This document shows positions 1 to 12,445 of a DNA stretch of 64,000 nt, piece after piece (within the stretch, counting starts at the first letter, position 1; each line of letters begins with the position of its first letter). The notes beneath the pieces are model-generated. The model worked only from the letters and a program-made list of their open reading frames with translations. It was not told the origin of the DNA and searched no databases. Location of the stretch: NCBI RefSeq assembly GCF_003171515.1, contig NC_089396.1:744001-808000 (forward strand). The letters run 5' to 3'. Origin of the DNA: Pyrenophora tritici-repentis. Taxonomy: Eukaryota > Ascomycota > Dothideomycetes > Pleosporales > Pleosporaceae. Both the position numbers and the translations under genes were made by a program.

Positions 1-3000
1 CGGTGCGGTGGGGCCCAACACTCCATGAATGTAAGTCGTCAAAAGTCTATTTTTGTTGCGAGTCAGCCAGAAGTCCATCTTAATCTGCCGCTTCCATCTC
101 CAGTCAATCTGCAGGTGCGAGGTGGTGATGCGCAATTGCAGAACAACTGCTCGATTATAGTACTAAATCAGAATCCCTCAGCCACGAGCCAAGTCTGGGA
201 GTTGTTATGGGTGCATGATTTCCAACGTGACGTTCAGCTGTCAAACGTAGAAAGCCACTGTCAAGTAAGACCCGCTCTTCTTGTCTTCTTTTTCCCTCGC
301 CAGCACCATTCCAAAGAAAACGAGAAAAAGCTCACCTGCATCTGCAAACCGTGTCTTGCATTGGAATCCTGCATGAAGCGCCACATGGCTGTGGACTTTG
401 GGTCAGGGTGTTCCCACAACTTGCGCGGCAAGCGGCTGTGACCATGATTGTGATGGTTGTTGTCGTGAAACTGGTGGCTGATATGTGGCTGCGTCGCCGT
501 TTCCATGATGCACTCCATCCTCGAAAAAGCAAACGGGCAAAACAATGTGGGGTGGCTTGGGGAGCACTTTGTGTTTTGTGGAAAGGAATGTGTTCAAGTT
601 TGGTGCTGGTATGCGATGAAAACAGTAGCAATGCCGTATAACAGACGAGAGAGATCACAATGTTGGCGAGTATGATGAAATGTCTAATCATCCAACAGAA
701 GCATCGGCTATTGGGCTGTGGGGACGCGGATCGTGTTGTACCTGGCAATCGGGTTGTTGGGACGAAACGAGCAGAAATGCCAAGAGATGTACAGAAGCAA
801 TTATGTGTATGTTCCCTATCTCTACCTACAAAGGTATACAACAAAGGAGATGATGGTTTGTGCGGAGAGGGAGAAGACTGCTGCGAAATGATACGAAGAG
901 GGAGATTACTCTTGGGGTCGTGTAGGTGGCACATGCAGACTGTTGCTGCCTACTGTGGATGGTGATTTTGGATGCTGGGTGCGCTGCGGGGAACGCGCAA
1001 CCAAACTTTGACGACCAGTGCAGTTTGTTTTGGTTTTCTTCATTTCTTCCGATGCAATGAGCACTTGTGCTTCAGGTATTTGTTTACACTGATGGAGAAT
1101 GTGTTATTCTCCTATTTCTTTAAACGAAGGCGAAAAAGACGGCCGATCGACGAGTGTCTGATTTGCGACTTCGGCTTTATCTCCGTACCTCTGCTTTTGC
1201 TCGCACAATGGGTCGGCAAGTTGCACATTGAAGTCAGAGTTCCTGCATTGTGTACCGAACAATTGTGGACCGAACAACGGAAGCATGTGAAGCCGCGCAA
1301 GAAGCATATGCGATGAACCGATGACGTGCACACAGGAATACAGAATATTCTGTTGACCTCACGCAGCGAACTGACGGCAAACCTGCAGCCATGTCATCCA
1401 CGGACTTTGACTTTTGCAAAATGTTTTCTCTTGCAACTCCTACTGACGGATTTGGTCGGCTGCAGCTACATCCCTGCCAGTCGGGTAATATAGATACTGG
1501 TATGCGGTGGCTTGCGCCATCGATACATGGTACCATGGGTCATGGCGGTATCGTACTTGAGTCGGTAGATTTACCCCGCGGCATCAGATGATACTCTACA
1601 TGAAACTCGCTTCCTTCTCAGTGGTGGTGTGTTGATATGGCGACAGATGAAGTGAGGTTCGAGAATATTACTGCTGGATGATCATGATCAGAAGACGCAT
1701 GGTTGGGCTCGTTGTGTAATTGTCCAGCGTTGAAGTTGTCTCGAGCGATCTAATCATGTTTTGCAACGTATGCTTTTGGTCACTCACACGACGTTTATAA
1801 AAGACCTTTCGATAGTGCAGCACGTGCCAGGTGGAGGACATTTACGCACCTCAACCATGGCCGTTCGCCGTTGTGGCTGTTCTTCGGAGTACACAGCTTC
1901 CGGCCTGACGCCTCACAAGAAACTGTCATAGGATGATTGAAACAATCCCATGCAACACAGTGCACGAGTCGCTTCCTAGTCAACAAACGGGGCTGCAAAC
2001 CCACGGAATCGGACGCCGTCAGCACATTGATGACAATGACGAGATGCCTGAGGGAGCTAGCAGATGCCCAGTTCAAGCATAAGTGTGGAGAATCGGATGC
2101 ACGCGTGTGCAACTCCGATGGACCAGAAGACTGGGTGCTGGATCCCGCATACGGGTTACTCGTCTGGGAAGGTTAATAAATTGGGACGAATCGACAGGCC
2201 TGGTCCGGTAACGGTTACAGTTTTACCAGAAGTATGGTTTTCGTAGCATAATCGGTTCCGCACCTCGTTTTCGCCATCACATATGGCAACCGTAGCTTGG
2301 CCGGCTAGAGGGGAGTCGCCGGTGTTTGTGTAATGTTCGCGAGGCCAGCTGTCGTGGCCACGTTGGGATCCTCAGGGTCGAGGTTCCGAGGGATCCATTG
2401 GTAGCACGGCGTTTGCGTGAGCGTGGCGATTGAGCGGGGGCGCATTATCGCAGCACAAAGGCACAGCAGCTGAGACACGCAGTTGTCGACGCAGGGTCGA
2501 GGCGGCCTGTTTGACCATGGTTGGCTTCGGACCGGGTTCGTCTGGTATTATGCGAGAAGATGAAAAAAGAAACACGAGCTGCGAGGCTGAAACCGACGTT
2601 GGTGTTGGGCAGCTTCCTGCCAGACCATGATGATGACGCAAGAGAAGGAAGAGACAGTCGGGATGGATGGTATAAGCCTGGTACCGTGACCGAAACAATG
2701 CGGTGCAAGGCAGTAAGCAGCTGTACTGTAGGATGTCAGACGAGTAGTGTATTATGCGACGGGGCTGCCGAGCATGGCAGACAAGCTAAGGGTTGCATCT
2801 TGTTAATGCGACTGCAAGGCTCGCGATGGCAGCACACACTCTGTAGAGGTTGTGTGTGTAGGTGGCACGGCCCTCAGGTCCGGTTGAGAAGGTGCTAATA
2901 TGTCCAGATTGGCGAGGTTATGCTGGTGGCCGAAAGCGGCGAGGAGCCTGACTGTTTAGGCAAGCACGAAGCAGCGAGACAGGAAGCAGCAAGTGACGGA

Positions 3001-4627
3001 ACAAACGGAGCAAGGCGGGTCGCGGGACTTGTCGGGGTAATCTGCAGCAGAGTTTTGCAGCAGATAGCGCCATTGACTATTCAACATAGTTCAGCGTAGA
3101 ACAGAGCCAGCGGGTGGATCCCCAGTGCCGTCGAGGTGATGGCGGTGTGGGCAACGGCATCTCTAGGGACGAATCCTAGAGCAGAGCTGACCATGGCGGT
3201 GACGGCGTTTGGGCCGAGAATAGAGCCAGGTGATGCGCGGTGCCGGTACCTGAGAGAGGATGCCAAGCCAGATTCGGGGTCCGCAACGCAACGCTGCATG
3301 CAAAGTGCAAAGATAGGCGCGACGAGCTTGGTGTTTCTCGTATGCTTCGTCATCTCTCACCAGTGCGACACCGGCACTTTCCTCGCAGACGCCTCGGACT
3401 AGACTCTTGTGGTTTGGCCCAGGCAAGCTCTCAGTGCGAGTGCGAAGGTGAGGCCAGGGGTCGGAAAAGAGTTGGAAGGGTCTCTTTGCAACGCTCAGTC
3501 CCAGCGTCTGGTAATGGCTTCGCACAACGGGTGCAGCGGGCAAAGGAAAAAAAATACCCATAGTCATCATGGGCGTTGGCGGGGATCTCGATGGATCCTG
3601 TGCGGCTATGGCGTTGGCCGTCTCTGGGTCAACCCCACACAGCGCGAGCCCGTTCGCGTTTGCTGAATCCTGACTGGTGCTGCCCCTGAGCGGCACAAGA
3701 ACACCTGTCAGGCTGGCGTCGACAAAGGGACAAGGTGGCATTGTGGGTGCTCGGCTTCCCATTGCCTATTGCGCTCGAGATGAAGGGAGCTGGGAGGGCG
3801 ATCATGTCCGCTGTGCCGTGCTGCTGCGACGTCCGACAACGCCTCCCAACCCGTTCTTTTGCTGCTGCACATTGCCCACGCGTTCACTGCGACGTTCGAC
3901 TTGCTTATCGCCTGCCCAGCACCAACGACATGGTCTGATTGCCTGGTCGTCGTCGAGGTGAAACGCGGGCAGAACCAGTCAGATCAGGCCGTCGAGGCCC
4001 TTCTTCGCACCTCACTCTGGGCCGCCGCTAGGCCAAAGGTCCAGGTGCAGGCTTGTAGGCTGGCTCACGAGCCCTGGACGGCCCTGGAGGTTGCGCCATC
4101 GCCAAAAAGTCGCCAACGCCCCCCCCCAGCCCGTCCGCGAAATGATGAATGGCGCACTGACTCCGTGACCTGACTCTTAGGTTCCCATGTCCCTTGCTAG
4201 TCGCCCGTCGCCCTGCTAGGCTTGCTCGCCTGCATTTGAAACCTCGACGTCTGCCAGGCCCCAGGGGTCCTGATTCCTTGGACCTGCAAAGTGCTGCAAT
4301 ATATACACCCGTCGCCAAAGTGTCCAATATAGCGTCGGCCGCACTCCCCTCCCACTTCTGGTCACCATATACACCTAGTGCCCCTCCACACTACATCGAG
4401 CATTCAAACCGGCTCCGTCGCCTTTGCGAGTTTACTGTGACACCCCGAGTCTCACTCAGACGGACGCTTACCTTGTGCTCCCAAGCCACGCCTTCCTCTC
4501 CGACCATTGGCGCGTAAGACCTGCACGCCTTTGGTTTCAAGCCGAACCAGCTGCCGCCCAAGCCGATATATCAGTACTGCGCCGCTGAACGAGCATTGCC
4601 CCGTTACTTTCGTTTCCATCCGCAACC
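1..4627. other. Gene-poor stretch upstream of the Ser-rich gene
   Basis: I see no protein-coding gene I can defend here. Open frames of up to about 200 codons exist on both strands, but they are low-complexity in translation, overlap one another and show no family motif or exon pattern. The last 300 bases (about 4300-4627) are pyrimidine-rich with TATA-like stretches near 4297 and 4367, consistent with the promoter and 5' leader of the gene starting at 4628. An unannotated non-coding RNA or a fast-evolving gene cannot be excluded. Confidence 0.5.
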
Positions 4628-6055
4628 ATGGTCGACGTTGCTGTGACCTCGCAGCTTTCGCAATGGACCTTTGCCAAGCCTGACGTCGTTGCACGCCCAC
4701 AACGTGCGAGCACCGACAGTTCCGCCTCGAGCCCGAACCTGTGCGACGATGTGCCAGAGACGCTGCGGATAAGTAACCCAGCCTCGCAGGAATCAAGTCC
4801 GCCTGCTGGAAAAGACAACACCGTCTTGCAGAAGCGCTATCTCTCCAGCGAGGAGGACCTGACTGCCGACGATGGAGATGACTCCGACTCCGAGTACGAC
4901 TACGAAGACGTTGTTGTTCATGATCTCACCAAGGAGGCGAGGAGGATGTCCATATCCCGCTGGGACAAAGGCATGAGCTGCGACATGGCAGTCTTGGTCT
5001 CTTATGCACATGCAGGCCGTCCCAAGGTTGTCGAAATGGACACTACACGGCCAACCATACAGCAAAGGTCGGCGTCGGTTGCTCAAATTCCAGGCACAGC
5101 TGCAAACAGATTGCGAAAGGCAGACGAGGCACAACGCCTGTCTCTGAAGCTTCCTCCCTCCAACCGCATGTCCTCATCCCCAATCTCCCCCTCAAGATCA
5201 ATCACTTGCGACCTTGACACCCGACGACCTTCCACAAGCCATAGCCCAATCACCGCAAACATCAACTCTCACCCAGACTCTGCTTCATTTGCATCATCTT
5301 TCCAGACTGCATCCAGCCGCAGCTACTCACCCGTACCCAGTGAAGCGCCTCGTCGACCCTCGACATCCACTGCCGGAGAGCATGTATCATCGGCACGCTC
5401 TTCAGTCTACATTCCCGCGCAATCGCGTCTTGACCTCTCAAAGATCCAAACTACACAATCGGCGTACCCGGCATCAAACAGGCAGTCGTATCTCGCACCC
5501 CTAACACCCATGTCCCCTGCTCTTTCCTTCCTCAGCTCGGACCCTTACGAAAACTCTACCAACAGCGCTGCATCGCCAATTATCAAGAAGCCCGCCGCAC
5601 ACAGGCGGCTCCGCTCAATCTCCATGAAGCTTTCTCTGGCAAAGATTGCCATCACCCCGGCAAAAAAACCTTACGACGCGCGCATCAACGGCAAGGCTCC
5701 ACCAACCCCCGTCACACCCATGACGCCACAGACGGCACCCCTTGACGGAGGTGCCAACTTCAACCAGAACAAAATCCGACGCGCATCGACAATTCTCCGA
5801 CCAAAGTCGCGCGGAGCTGACTCCAAAAGGACACCGACACCCGAGTGCGCACCTCCAGTCCCGCAAATGAAGAGCACGATGCAGCAGAAGCGATCGACCA
5901 CCATGGGACGGATGCTACCTCGCGGCGCAAACGAGCGGGAGCCGACGCTCATTATCCCGCCTTGCCCGGATAGCGACTCTGCGTCCATGTCTAGCATCAA
6001 GAGCCGCGCTATACGACGCCGCAAGTCATTAATGGATTTCATGGATTCCCTGTAA
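4628..6055 (+). CDS. Ser/Pro/Thr-rich hypothetical protein, intronless
   Basis: A single uninterrupted frame of 475 residues beginning with ATG in a good fungal context (CAACCATGG). I do not recognise a catalytic domain. What can be seen is an acidic stretch around residues 75-97 (EEDLTADDGDDSDSEYDYED), a long Ser/Pro/Thr-rich disordered middle with many SP/TP sites, and basic patches near residues 320-345 and at the C-terminus (SRAIRRRKSLMDFMDSL). This composition is typical of phospho-regulated scaffold or signalling proteins of filamentous fungi. No signal peptide or membrane segment is seen. Codon use looks like that of the housekeeping genes in this window, so it is probably a real single-copy gene. 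A cytosolic or nuclear regulatory role is only an inference. Confidence 0.8.
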   Translation: MVDVAVTSQLSQWTFAKPDVVARPQRASTDSSASSPNLCDDVPETLRISNPASQESSPPAGKDNTVLQKRYLSSEEDLTADDGDDSDSEYDYEDVVVHDLTKEARRMSISRWDKGMSCDMAVLVSYAHAGRPKVVEMDTTRPTIQQRSASVAQIPGTAANRLRKADEAQRLSLKLPPSNRMSSSPISPSRSITCDLDTRRPSTSHSPITANINSHPDSASFASSFQTASSRSYSPVPSEAPRRPSTSTAGEHVSSARSSVYIPAQSRLDLSKIQTTQSAYPASNRQSYLAPLTPMSPALSFLSSDPYENSTNSAASPIIKKPAAHRRLRSISMKLSLAKIAITPAKKPYDARINGKAPPTPVTPMTPQTAPLDGGANFNQNKIRRASTILRPKSRGADSKRTPTPECAPPVPQMKSTMQQKRSTTMGRMLPRGANEREPTLIIPPCPDSDSASMSSIKSRAIRRRKSLMDFMDSL

Positions 6056-9000
6056 AAAGGCCGCGCATGGACCTGGCCATGACCTTTTCGTTTATCACCT
6101 CACCTCTGAACCGCCACATACTCCAAACGCATAGACGACTCTCCACACTAGTATGCAAATACCACCACATCCACCTTGTACATGCCACATCGCCCTTACC
6201 TACCTTCATCCCTATCTCGGCCTGGATCCGCTTTTTATCTCTGTTTCGTCTGTCGATTTTGGTTGAACCCTTTTATCTTGGATTTTTTTTTCTTGCTTAA
6301 CAACCCGCATAATACCCGGCGTATCTATGGCGCAACGAAACGGCATTTCCTTGTTCTCATCTTACTCATCGAGTCTTTCTTCCTTTGGAGTGCAAAGAGG
6401 TCATGATACCCCTCTTCGCCTCTCTCTGTCTCTCGCTCTCTCCAGCTTCTGCCACGTTGGCTAGTGCGAAGTGTTCGCGCGCCGACGACGGCTTTACCTG
6501 TATTAGTCCGTCGCTACATTTGCAACGCACAGGCACTGCGCCTCAATCTGTTGTTTCCGTTTTTGCGCTGCCCCACACATATTGGTGGCATTGGCTTCTT
6601 GAAACGAAGAACTCATGATATCCCATTTAAGTTTAGTTTTGTCAAGCGAAGCAGATCAGCTAGAAATCAATCAATATCACATCATCCCAACTTGTCGTGT
6701 CAGTCTTGTCGTGTCAGTTTTTGATTGTCCTTGTGATGTTGGGTGGGTTCTTCTTGGCAATCGCGGATAACAACGTTCAACTTGCAACACCAAACCCGGT
6801 CTGTGCATACAACTGTCCACGTCCACCCCGATTATGCGAAATGACGCAATGAAACTCGACTTTGCTGTCTACTATCTACAAACTACGTACTCACGACTGC
6901 TGGAAACCCAACGCACGTCTTCCTCGCAGCCCAACACGCAACCCGCGACTCGCCACGTATAAACACGTCCCATACCTGCCGAGATCCGCTCCGCTCCGCA
7001 GCAACACGCAATCCGCCAAACCCGCACCCCGAGACCCGTATCTTCACACACAAACAATGACGTCGATGCCAAGTCTGCCCTTTCCTCTCGTATCCGCGCA
7101 TCCCTGTCGGTTTTGCGATCCATGTGGTCCCTGATTACCCACATCTTTGTACCCGCATCTAAGATGGACTTGATGAGCGGTTTCTCCACTCTGCGCTGCT
7201 CGCTCGGTCTGCGTGCGGCGGTATTGGGAAATCTTTCTTTCCTAGTTTGTTATCTGTAGGTAGATCTGTGAGCAGAGGTCACTGCGGCGGAGGATAAGGG
7301 AGGAATAATGCCGAGAGGACGGCGAACGCAGAGCGAGACTAACCTGCGCTGGGTAGGCGAGGCGAGGCGAATATAATGGGGGCGTATATGAAGTTCTGTA
7401 TTGAATGGGATAGCTAGGGGTTCGGGATGGAAGCAGAATGGACGGATGTATGGAAGCGGGTGAGGAGATGGGATTACCCTGCTGGTACAATTGTGGAACA
7501 AAAGGGTAGGGCTGTGCTATGCTGTGATGGGCTGTGTCTGTTTGATGCATCAAAGTTTCACGTCTCACGTCTCAGGCAACCCAGCCAACCAACGCAGTCA
7601 GCCATGTTGTCTGCCTGAACAACATCCTAAGCTAAGTTGACAGAACCCCAGATCTCCCACACAGCGCTGTCATACGTTTCGCACTGCAACAATGACATGT
7701 TTACCTGTCACCAGGATAACCGTTGCAAACCGCGCCGGGCATGACCAGGTTGCATTGTATTATTTTGTGTGTGTGGACAGTGCGTTTGCGTAATCCCTGC
7801 ATGAAGCGGTGGGTACGGCAAAGGCCAAATTGCCCGATTTGTGAGTGTGGCCCTTGCTGAAGATGATGATGCGGGAAACGGGCCTTCTGCGGAGAGGGAC
7901 GTGGAGAGATGGAAGGGATTGCGTGTCAGCTGGGTGTTGTGTTGGCGAGTAAGGCGTTTGCGTGGGGGTTGTGGTGATTGATGATGGGTGGGAAAATGAT
8001 GGTGGGTTGGATGGTTGGGTTGGTGTGGGTATAGTAGGGAAGGAAGGTGTGGAGGGATGGTGTGGAGGGATGGTGTGGGTGAAGGTCTAAGTAGTTTGGA
8101 TCTGGAGAAGTACTGCAGGAGCGGCGTGTCGTGGGGTGCGTCAACTTGATGCTCACTGTCTGTCAGCATCGTATCGTCGTATGTACCTGCGTGAATACAG
8201 AATACGTATGCAGAGATTTGGGTACTCAGGATCTTTACGGTTTACTATTCTACATACATAGGACCACGATTCCTACCATCCCATAATATCATCATCTCTC
8301 TCCCTTGGCCTACATCTTCACATCGGCATCCCCCCTGCCACCACCGTTGCCGTTCCCCAACACTAAGCCCGCCGCACCCATGCCGATAACCCGCGAATGT
8401 AAAAAGAAAAGATCGCATCGCCCATCGCCCATCGCACCTCGCATGTCACTAAGACCATCGCCCCATCCCCACACGTACGCAAACGCAAACCTTAACCTAC
8501 AACCACTCCACTCATAACCAGCGATCATAACACGCACCTTCCATGTCTATAGCATACTATACTCTATACTAACATGCACGACCTACCCGATATCGCAAAC
8601 ACTGGCGTGAGATCTAGCCGTCGTGCAGTACTAAACCTAACACAGCCCAACAACAACAACACAACCACACGTTGGAAAGTCGGTTGTAGCGAGTAAGCAA
8701 ACGTAATGATTACGCAGGAGCAGGATATCCGAGCGTGTGAGCAACGCCACGGGAAAGAGATAGAGGCGGGCGAGAAAAGATCCACTTTATTTGCTACCTA
8801 CGCTGCTTTCGTGCAGTCTGTACGTTGGTACCTACGTAAGTTACTGCGCAGCCCGCAGCCCGCAGCCCGCAGCAGCGGTCTAGGTACAGGTAAGTACACT
8901 ACCCCATCTTCCCCATGGTTTGGGCTGTCCGCGTGACCAGCATGACTGCATGAAGCGTATGTATGTCTGCATAACAGTCGGCATGTCTGCATGATGGCAT

Positions 9001-12000
9001 GATGCGGAGCAGCAAAGGGGACTTCTAGAACGACAAGATATCCGAGAAAGACAAGAGAGGCGAGGAATGCCTGAAATGTCGACGACGACAGAAAGTGGAG
9101 ACAGCCGTGGACAATGCTTCGAGATCCACATTCGCTACCGGTTTCCTGTACTGGCACTTTGGGTAGCTATCTGCCTGACTCTGCGGTTGCCAAAGTTCAA
9201 AACTGTGGTCTGGTGCCGGATTCTGCACAGATGCTGGGGGTTTTTAGTTGCTTTTTTGTGCGTGCGACTCGACTCCGCATATCTAACACCGGCACCGATA
9301 AGTTCGCTGGCTAGACGGCCGGCCGGTTGGCTAGCCTGAAACGGGGTTCACGGGCTATCTACATACTTCTTCCTCTTTGTTACTGTCATTGCTGTTTGTT
9401 GGTGTTTGTTCAATCTCCGAGCCCACCTCCCCCCATCTACACACCGTATCTATCTTTTTCCGTGGTCTGACTATCGTTCTCTTCCCCTCATCTCATCTCC
9501 GGCGTTAGTGCTCCCCATCACGAACTATTGAAAATGTCTTGTCATCTTTCCGTCTTGCTTCATGTATAGTGGTTGTTGTCTAGTTTAGTAAGATCCCGCG
9601 TTGTAATTTCCTGTTTCGATCACGTTTCCAAACATGCAATTCCAACTATACACTACACTCCCGTCGCCGACCCGTGATTGCGCTTGTGATGGTGTTGAGC
9701 TACAGCTATATCTACATCAATCAAACGATATCCATTTCCCTCCCGCTCCATCCCAGCGTATTGGTCCAATTCTCCTGCCGCGTTGTTTTGCGAGCGAGCC
9801 GTTATGCTTGAAGTAAGCAACAACGAGTTGTCCATTGATTGATGCCATGACGCTAGACTGTGTTTGATGACTCTGCTCTCATGCCGTCATTTGCATTACG
9901 CCGCATCACACCCCCCTCACAAAATATCCCTATGCGCATTAGCATGAAAAGAAGTGGGCACGGTGGAGGCATGCGTTGATGCGGTTGATATTGTCTAGGT
10001 GAAACGAAACGAACTATGCTAAGAAACGGCTTAGGCTACTAATTATACAATGCAGTATCGAGTTTGTCGCATACAGATTATGGCGCGGCTTGGGAAGGAA
10101 GCTTGGACCGCATTTGGTTTGCCACTGAACCAGGAAGGAAAGGGAAAGACAGGTAACGGTGTTTTGGAGGTTAGTGTGGGTGGAGACATGGGATTGGGAT
10201 GTGTGGCGTTCGTGTGGCGTAATTTGCGTTTTGTTTGATCGTCGCATGTGGCGTGGGTAGGTGGGTGGAGCTTGGTTGCGAGGGTGATGGTGTTGTCGGA
10301 GATGAGGTGAGGAGCGTTTGTGCATGGGAGAAGCGACGTTTGTTGGCGCTTGTGGGTTGAGATGGGAAGGTGGAGACGGGGTCATGTGATGGTGTGAGAG
10401 AAAAGCAGAGTAGTTCCCTGTACAGAACACATGGCGCGACGCAACGACGCTGCTGCGATGTTGGCTAGGTCATTACTGCGATCTGTTCGCTTCTTCATCG
10501 GCGCAAAGTAGCAATATCGTTAACCCTTGCATTTTTACATCTCGCATTCATTCTACCATCGCTAAATTCCGACCGCCACGCGTCGCAGCCTCATCTTTTC
10601 TCTTCCTTCCTCTCCTCGGCCCACCCGTAACATGTCGTGACCATGACACACATTCTGGTGTCCGTCACCGACATCGCTCGTTTGTACCATCGCGTGATGC
10701 GTGCACAACACCCGACAACTCGGTGCTTACGCGCGTCGTGGCCCCGCGCCTCTACCTAGCACGACATCATGATTACCCAGTCGGAGCTTTTTGTACGGTA
10801 CTACGTAGCCTGCATGCCTTAGCTAGCGTAGGTATTCCTACTCATGTCTTGGCTGGTATACAGAGTTTCTTGGCGGAGTTGTGATGTTTGGTTCTGAGCC
10901 TCTTGACTGGAGATCTGCACTTGAGGCACGCGTGTGCAGACTACGTGCGAGTGAGGAGGACCTACGTCATTGTTGATCGGTGTGTACTCAGTGTAGGTTT
11001 GATTACGCGCTCGAGCGTGGAGAAAGTTTATTTGCGATCGTCGGGGGTAGCGAGATGGTGCTGAGCAGGTGCGAGATTCGTGTTTACATAAGTCGATAGG
11101 GGGATGTGGGATTAGGCGAAGAGCTTGGACTACCAGGGGTTTTGTTCACATGGATGGTTATTTGCATCGAGCGACGTGTTCATGGAAAGAGACAGCGCTG
11201 CATCGCGTGGTTGTCGATCGTTTGGCTGAAAACGGCATGATAGGGCTGCATGATGCCCACAGGGGAATCCCTTGGTCATGAGTACCACACATTTTGACGC
11301 GGAGCTGCTAACTACATGTAGGGCACGCGCAATGCTATCAAGTCCCTAGGATCAGGCACTTTGCCGGATTGGGCGCATCCGATCCTGAGCTGATGTGATC
11401 CTGAGTATTATCGACACGTACTCAAAGGACCTCGCACCAACTATGGCGATGTGTTCCTCTCACTAGGATGTTGGAGCCGTAGTCAGGCCGCATACAGTCA
11501 CACACCGCGGCTTGGCAAACCACCGATATGTATGCTGACCAACTAAGGTAGGCGTCCCATGGTTCACTACCGTTTGTTCCATGGGCATCCCAAGTAGTGC
11601 GTTCACGAGGAAGCCTAGAGCATACGATCGATATTTACTGCTTACAATGATTGCTGATGAATTTGAAGTGAGTTGGAACGAAAGTGTACAGCTTACAGGG
11701 AAGGCGAACATGCCCCCATCCTCCATAATGCCCGTGGTACACCATTGACAACAGGATAAACAAAATCAAACCCCAAACGTATGCCAAACATGATTGCTGA
11801 GGTCGCTCGATAGGATTCTGAATACACCTTCCCGACGCATTTGTGAATTGATATAGTATTTCTGTGTTTGTGTAACTTAACATTCAAACAGAAGGTTTGA
11901 TAGACAATGATCATCACGGGAACGGGTTTTTGTGCACGAATGGACATATTTATTAGATAAAATGCGCCTTTAAAATTGATGATCTGCCTCAAGCCTGCAA

Positions 12001-12189
12001 GATAGACGCGTACTCCACTGATCTTTTGAATGACGCTCGTGGGATGTTCATTCTTGTCATGAAGCGATGGCACGTCGACCTGATACCAACTCAGAAATTG
12101 TCATCTATGATATGGCTTACTCTAGTCACCATGATTCGAATGCGTATCGACCAGTCTACTCTCGAAGAAGTCGGTCAATCGGTACAGAC
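6056..12189. other. Long gene-poor interval
   Basis: About 6 kb without a convincing gene. It starts with the probable 3' UTR of the Ser-rich gene and contains short local repeats: a CCCGCAG heptamer iterated near 8846-8875, and a GTGTGGAGGGATG motif repeated near 8047-8075. Scattered frames of 60-150 codons, such as those near 7.7-8.2 kb and 10.0-10.4 kb on the minus strand, translate to Pro/His/Ser-rich low complexity. The segment 11.4-12.1 kb has minus-strand frames with hydrophobic runs but no continuous gene structure. Confidence 0.45.
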
Positions 12190-12445
12190 TGTAAGGGGCT
12201 AGACCCCAGCGGCTGTATCGATGACGATACACAGATGACTGATCAAGAGATGCCTTGTAACAGAGTGGATTTGACAAAGAGCTACAAAAGGATGCTAGCT
12301 GTACATAAATACAGGAGCGGACCGAAGATGGGCCGAAGTAGAATTAGATGGATGATGACAGAAACCTATAGATGTATCTCGAAGGAATCGCATGACGACA
12401 GCTACGCACACAGCGTAGCGCATGTAATAGGCTCAGCCTGTTACA
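12190..12445 (-). repeat. 3' LTR of the gag-only element
   Basis: 256 bp, matching the copy at 13605-13860 base for base in my comparison. In element orientation it lies downstream of the polypurine tract, and its first 13 bases supply the last codons and the TGA stop of gag. It carries at 12266-12275 the complement of the primer-binding site. Confidence 0.95.

Noticed and set aside
332..934. 200-codon minus-strand frame
   Set aside because: Translation is His/Ser/Arg-rich without domain, exon pattern or plausible start; overlapped by equally long frames on the other strand.
3163..3762. 199-codon minus-strand frame
   Set aside because: No recognisable motif and irregular composition; a plus-strand frame of similar length covers the same bases, so probably chance in GC-rich DNA.
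7708..8169. 153-codon minus-strand frame rich in His, Pro and Thr
   Set aside because: Arises from GT/GGA-rich local repeats on the plus strand; low complexity, no support as a gene.
11463..12073. Possible broken membrane-protein gene on the minus strand
   Set aside because: Hydrophobic runs occur in two overlapping frames, but I could not join them with good splice sites or match a family.
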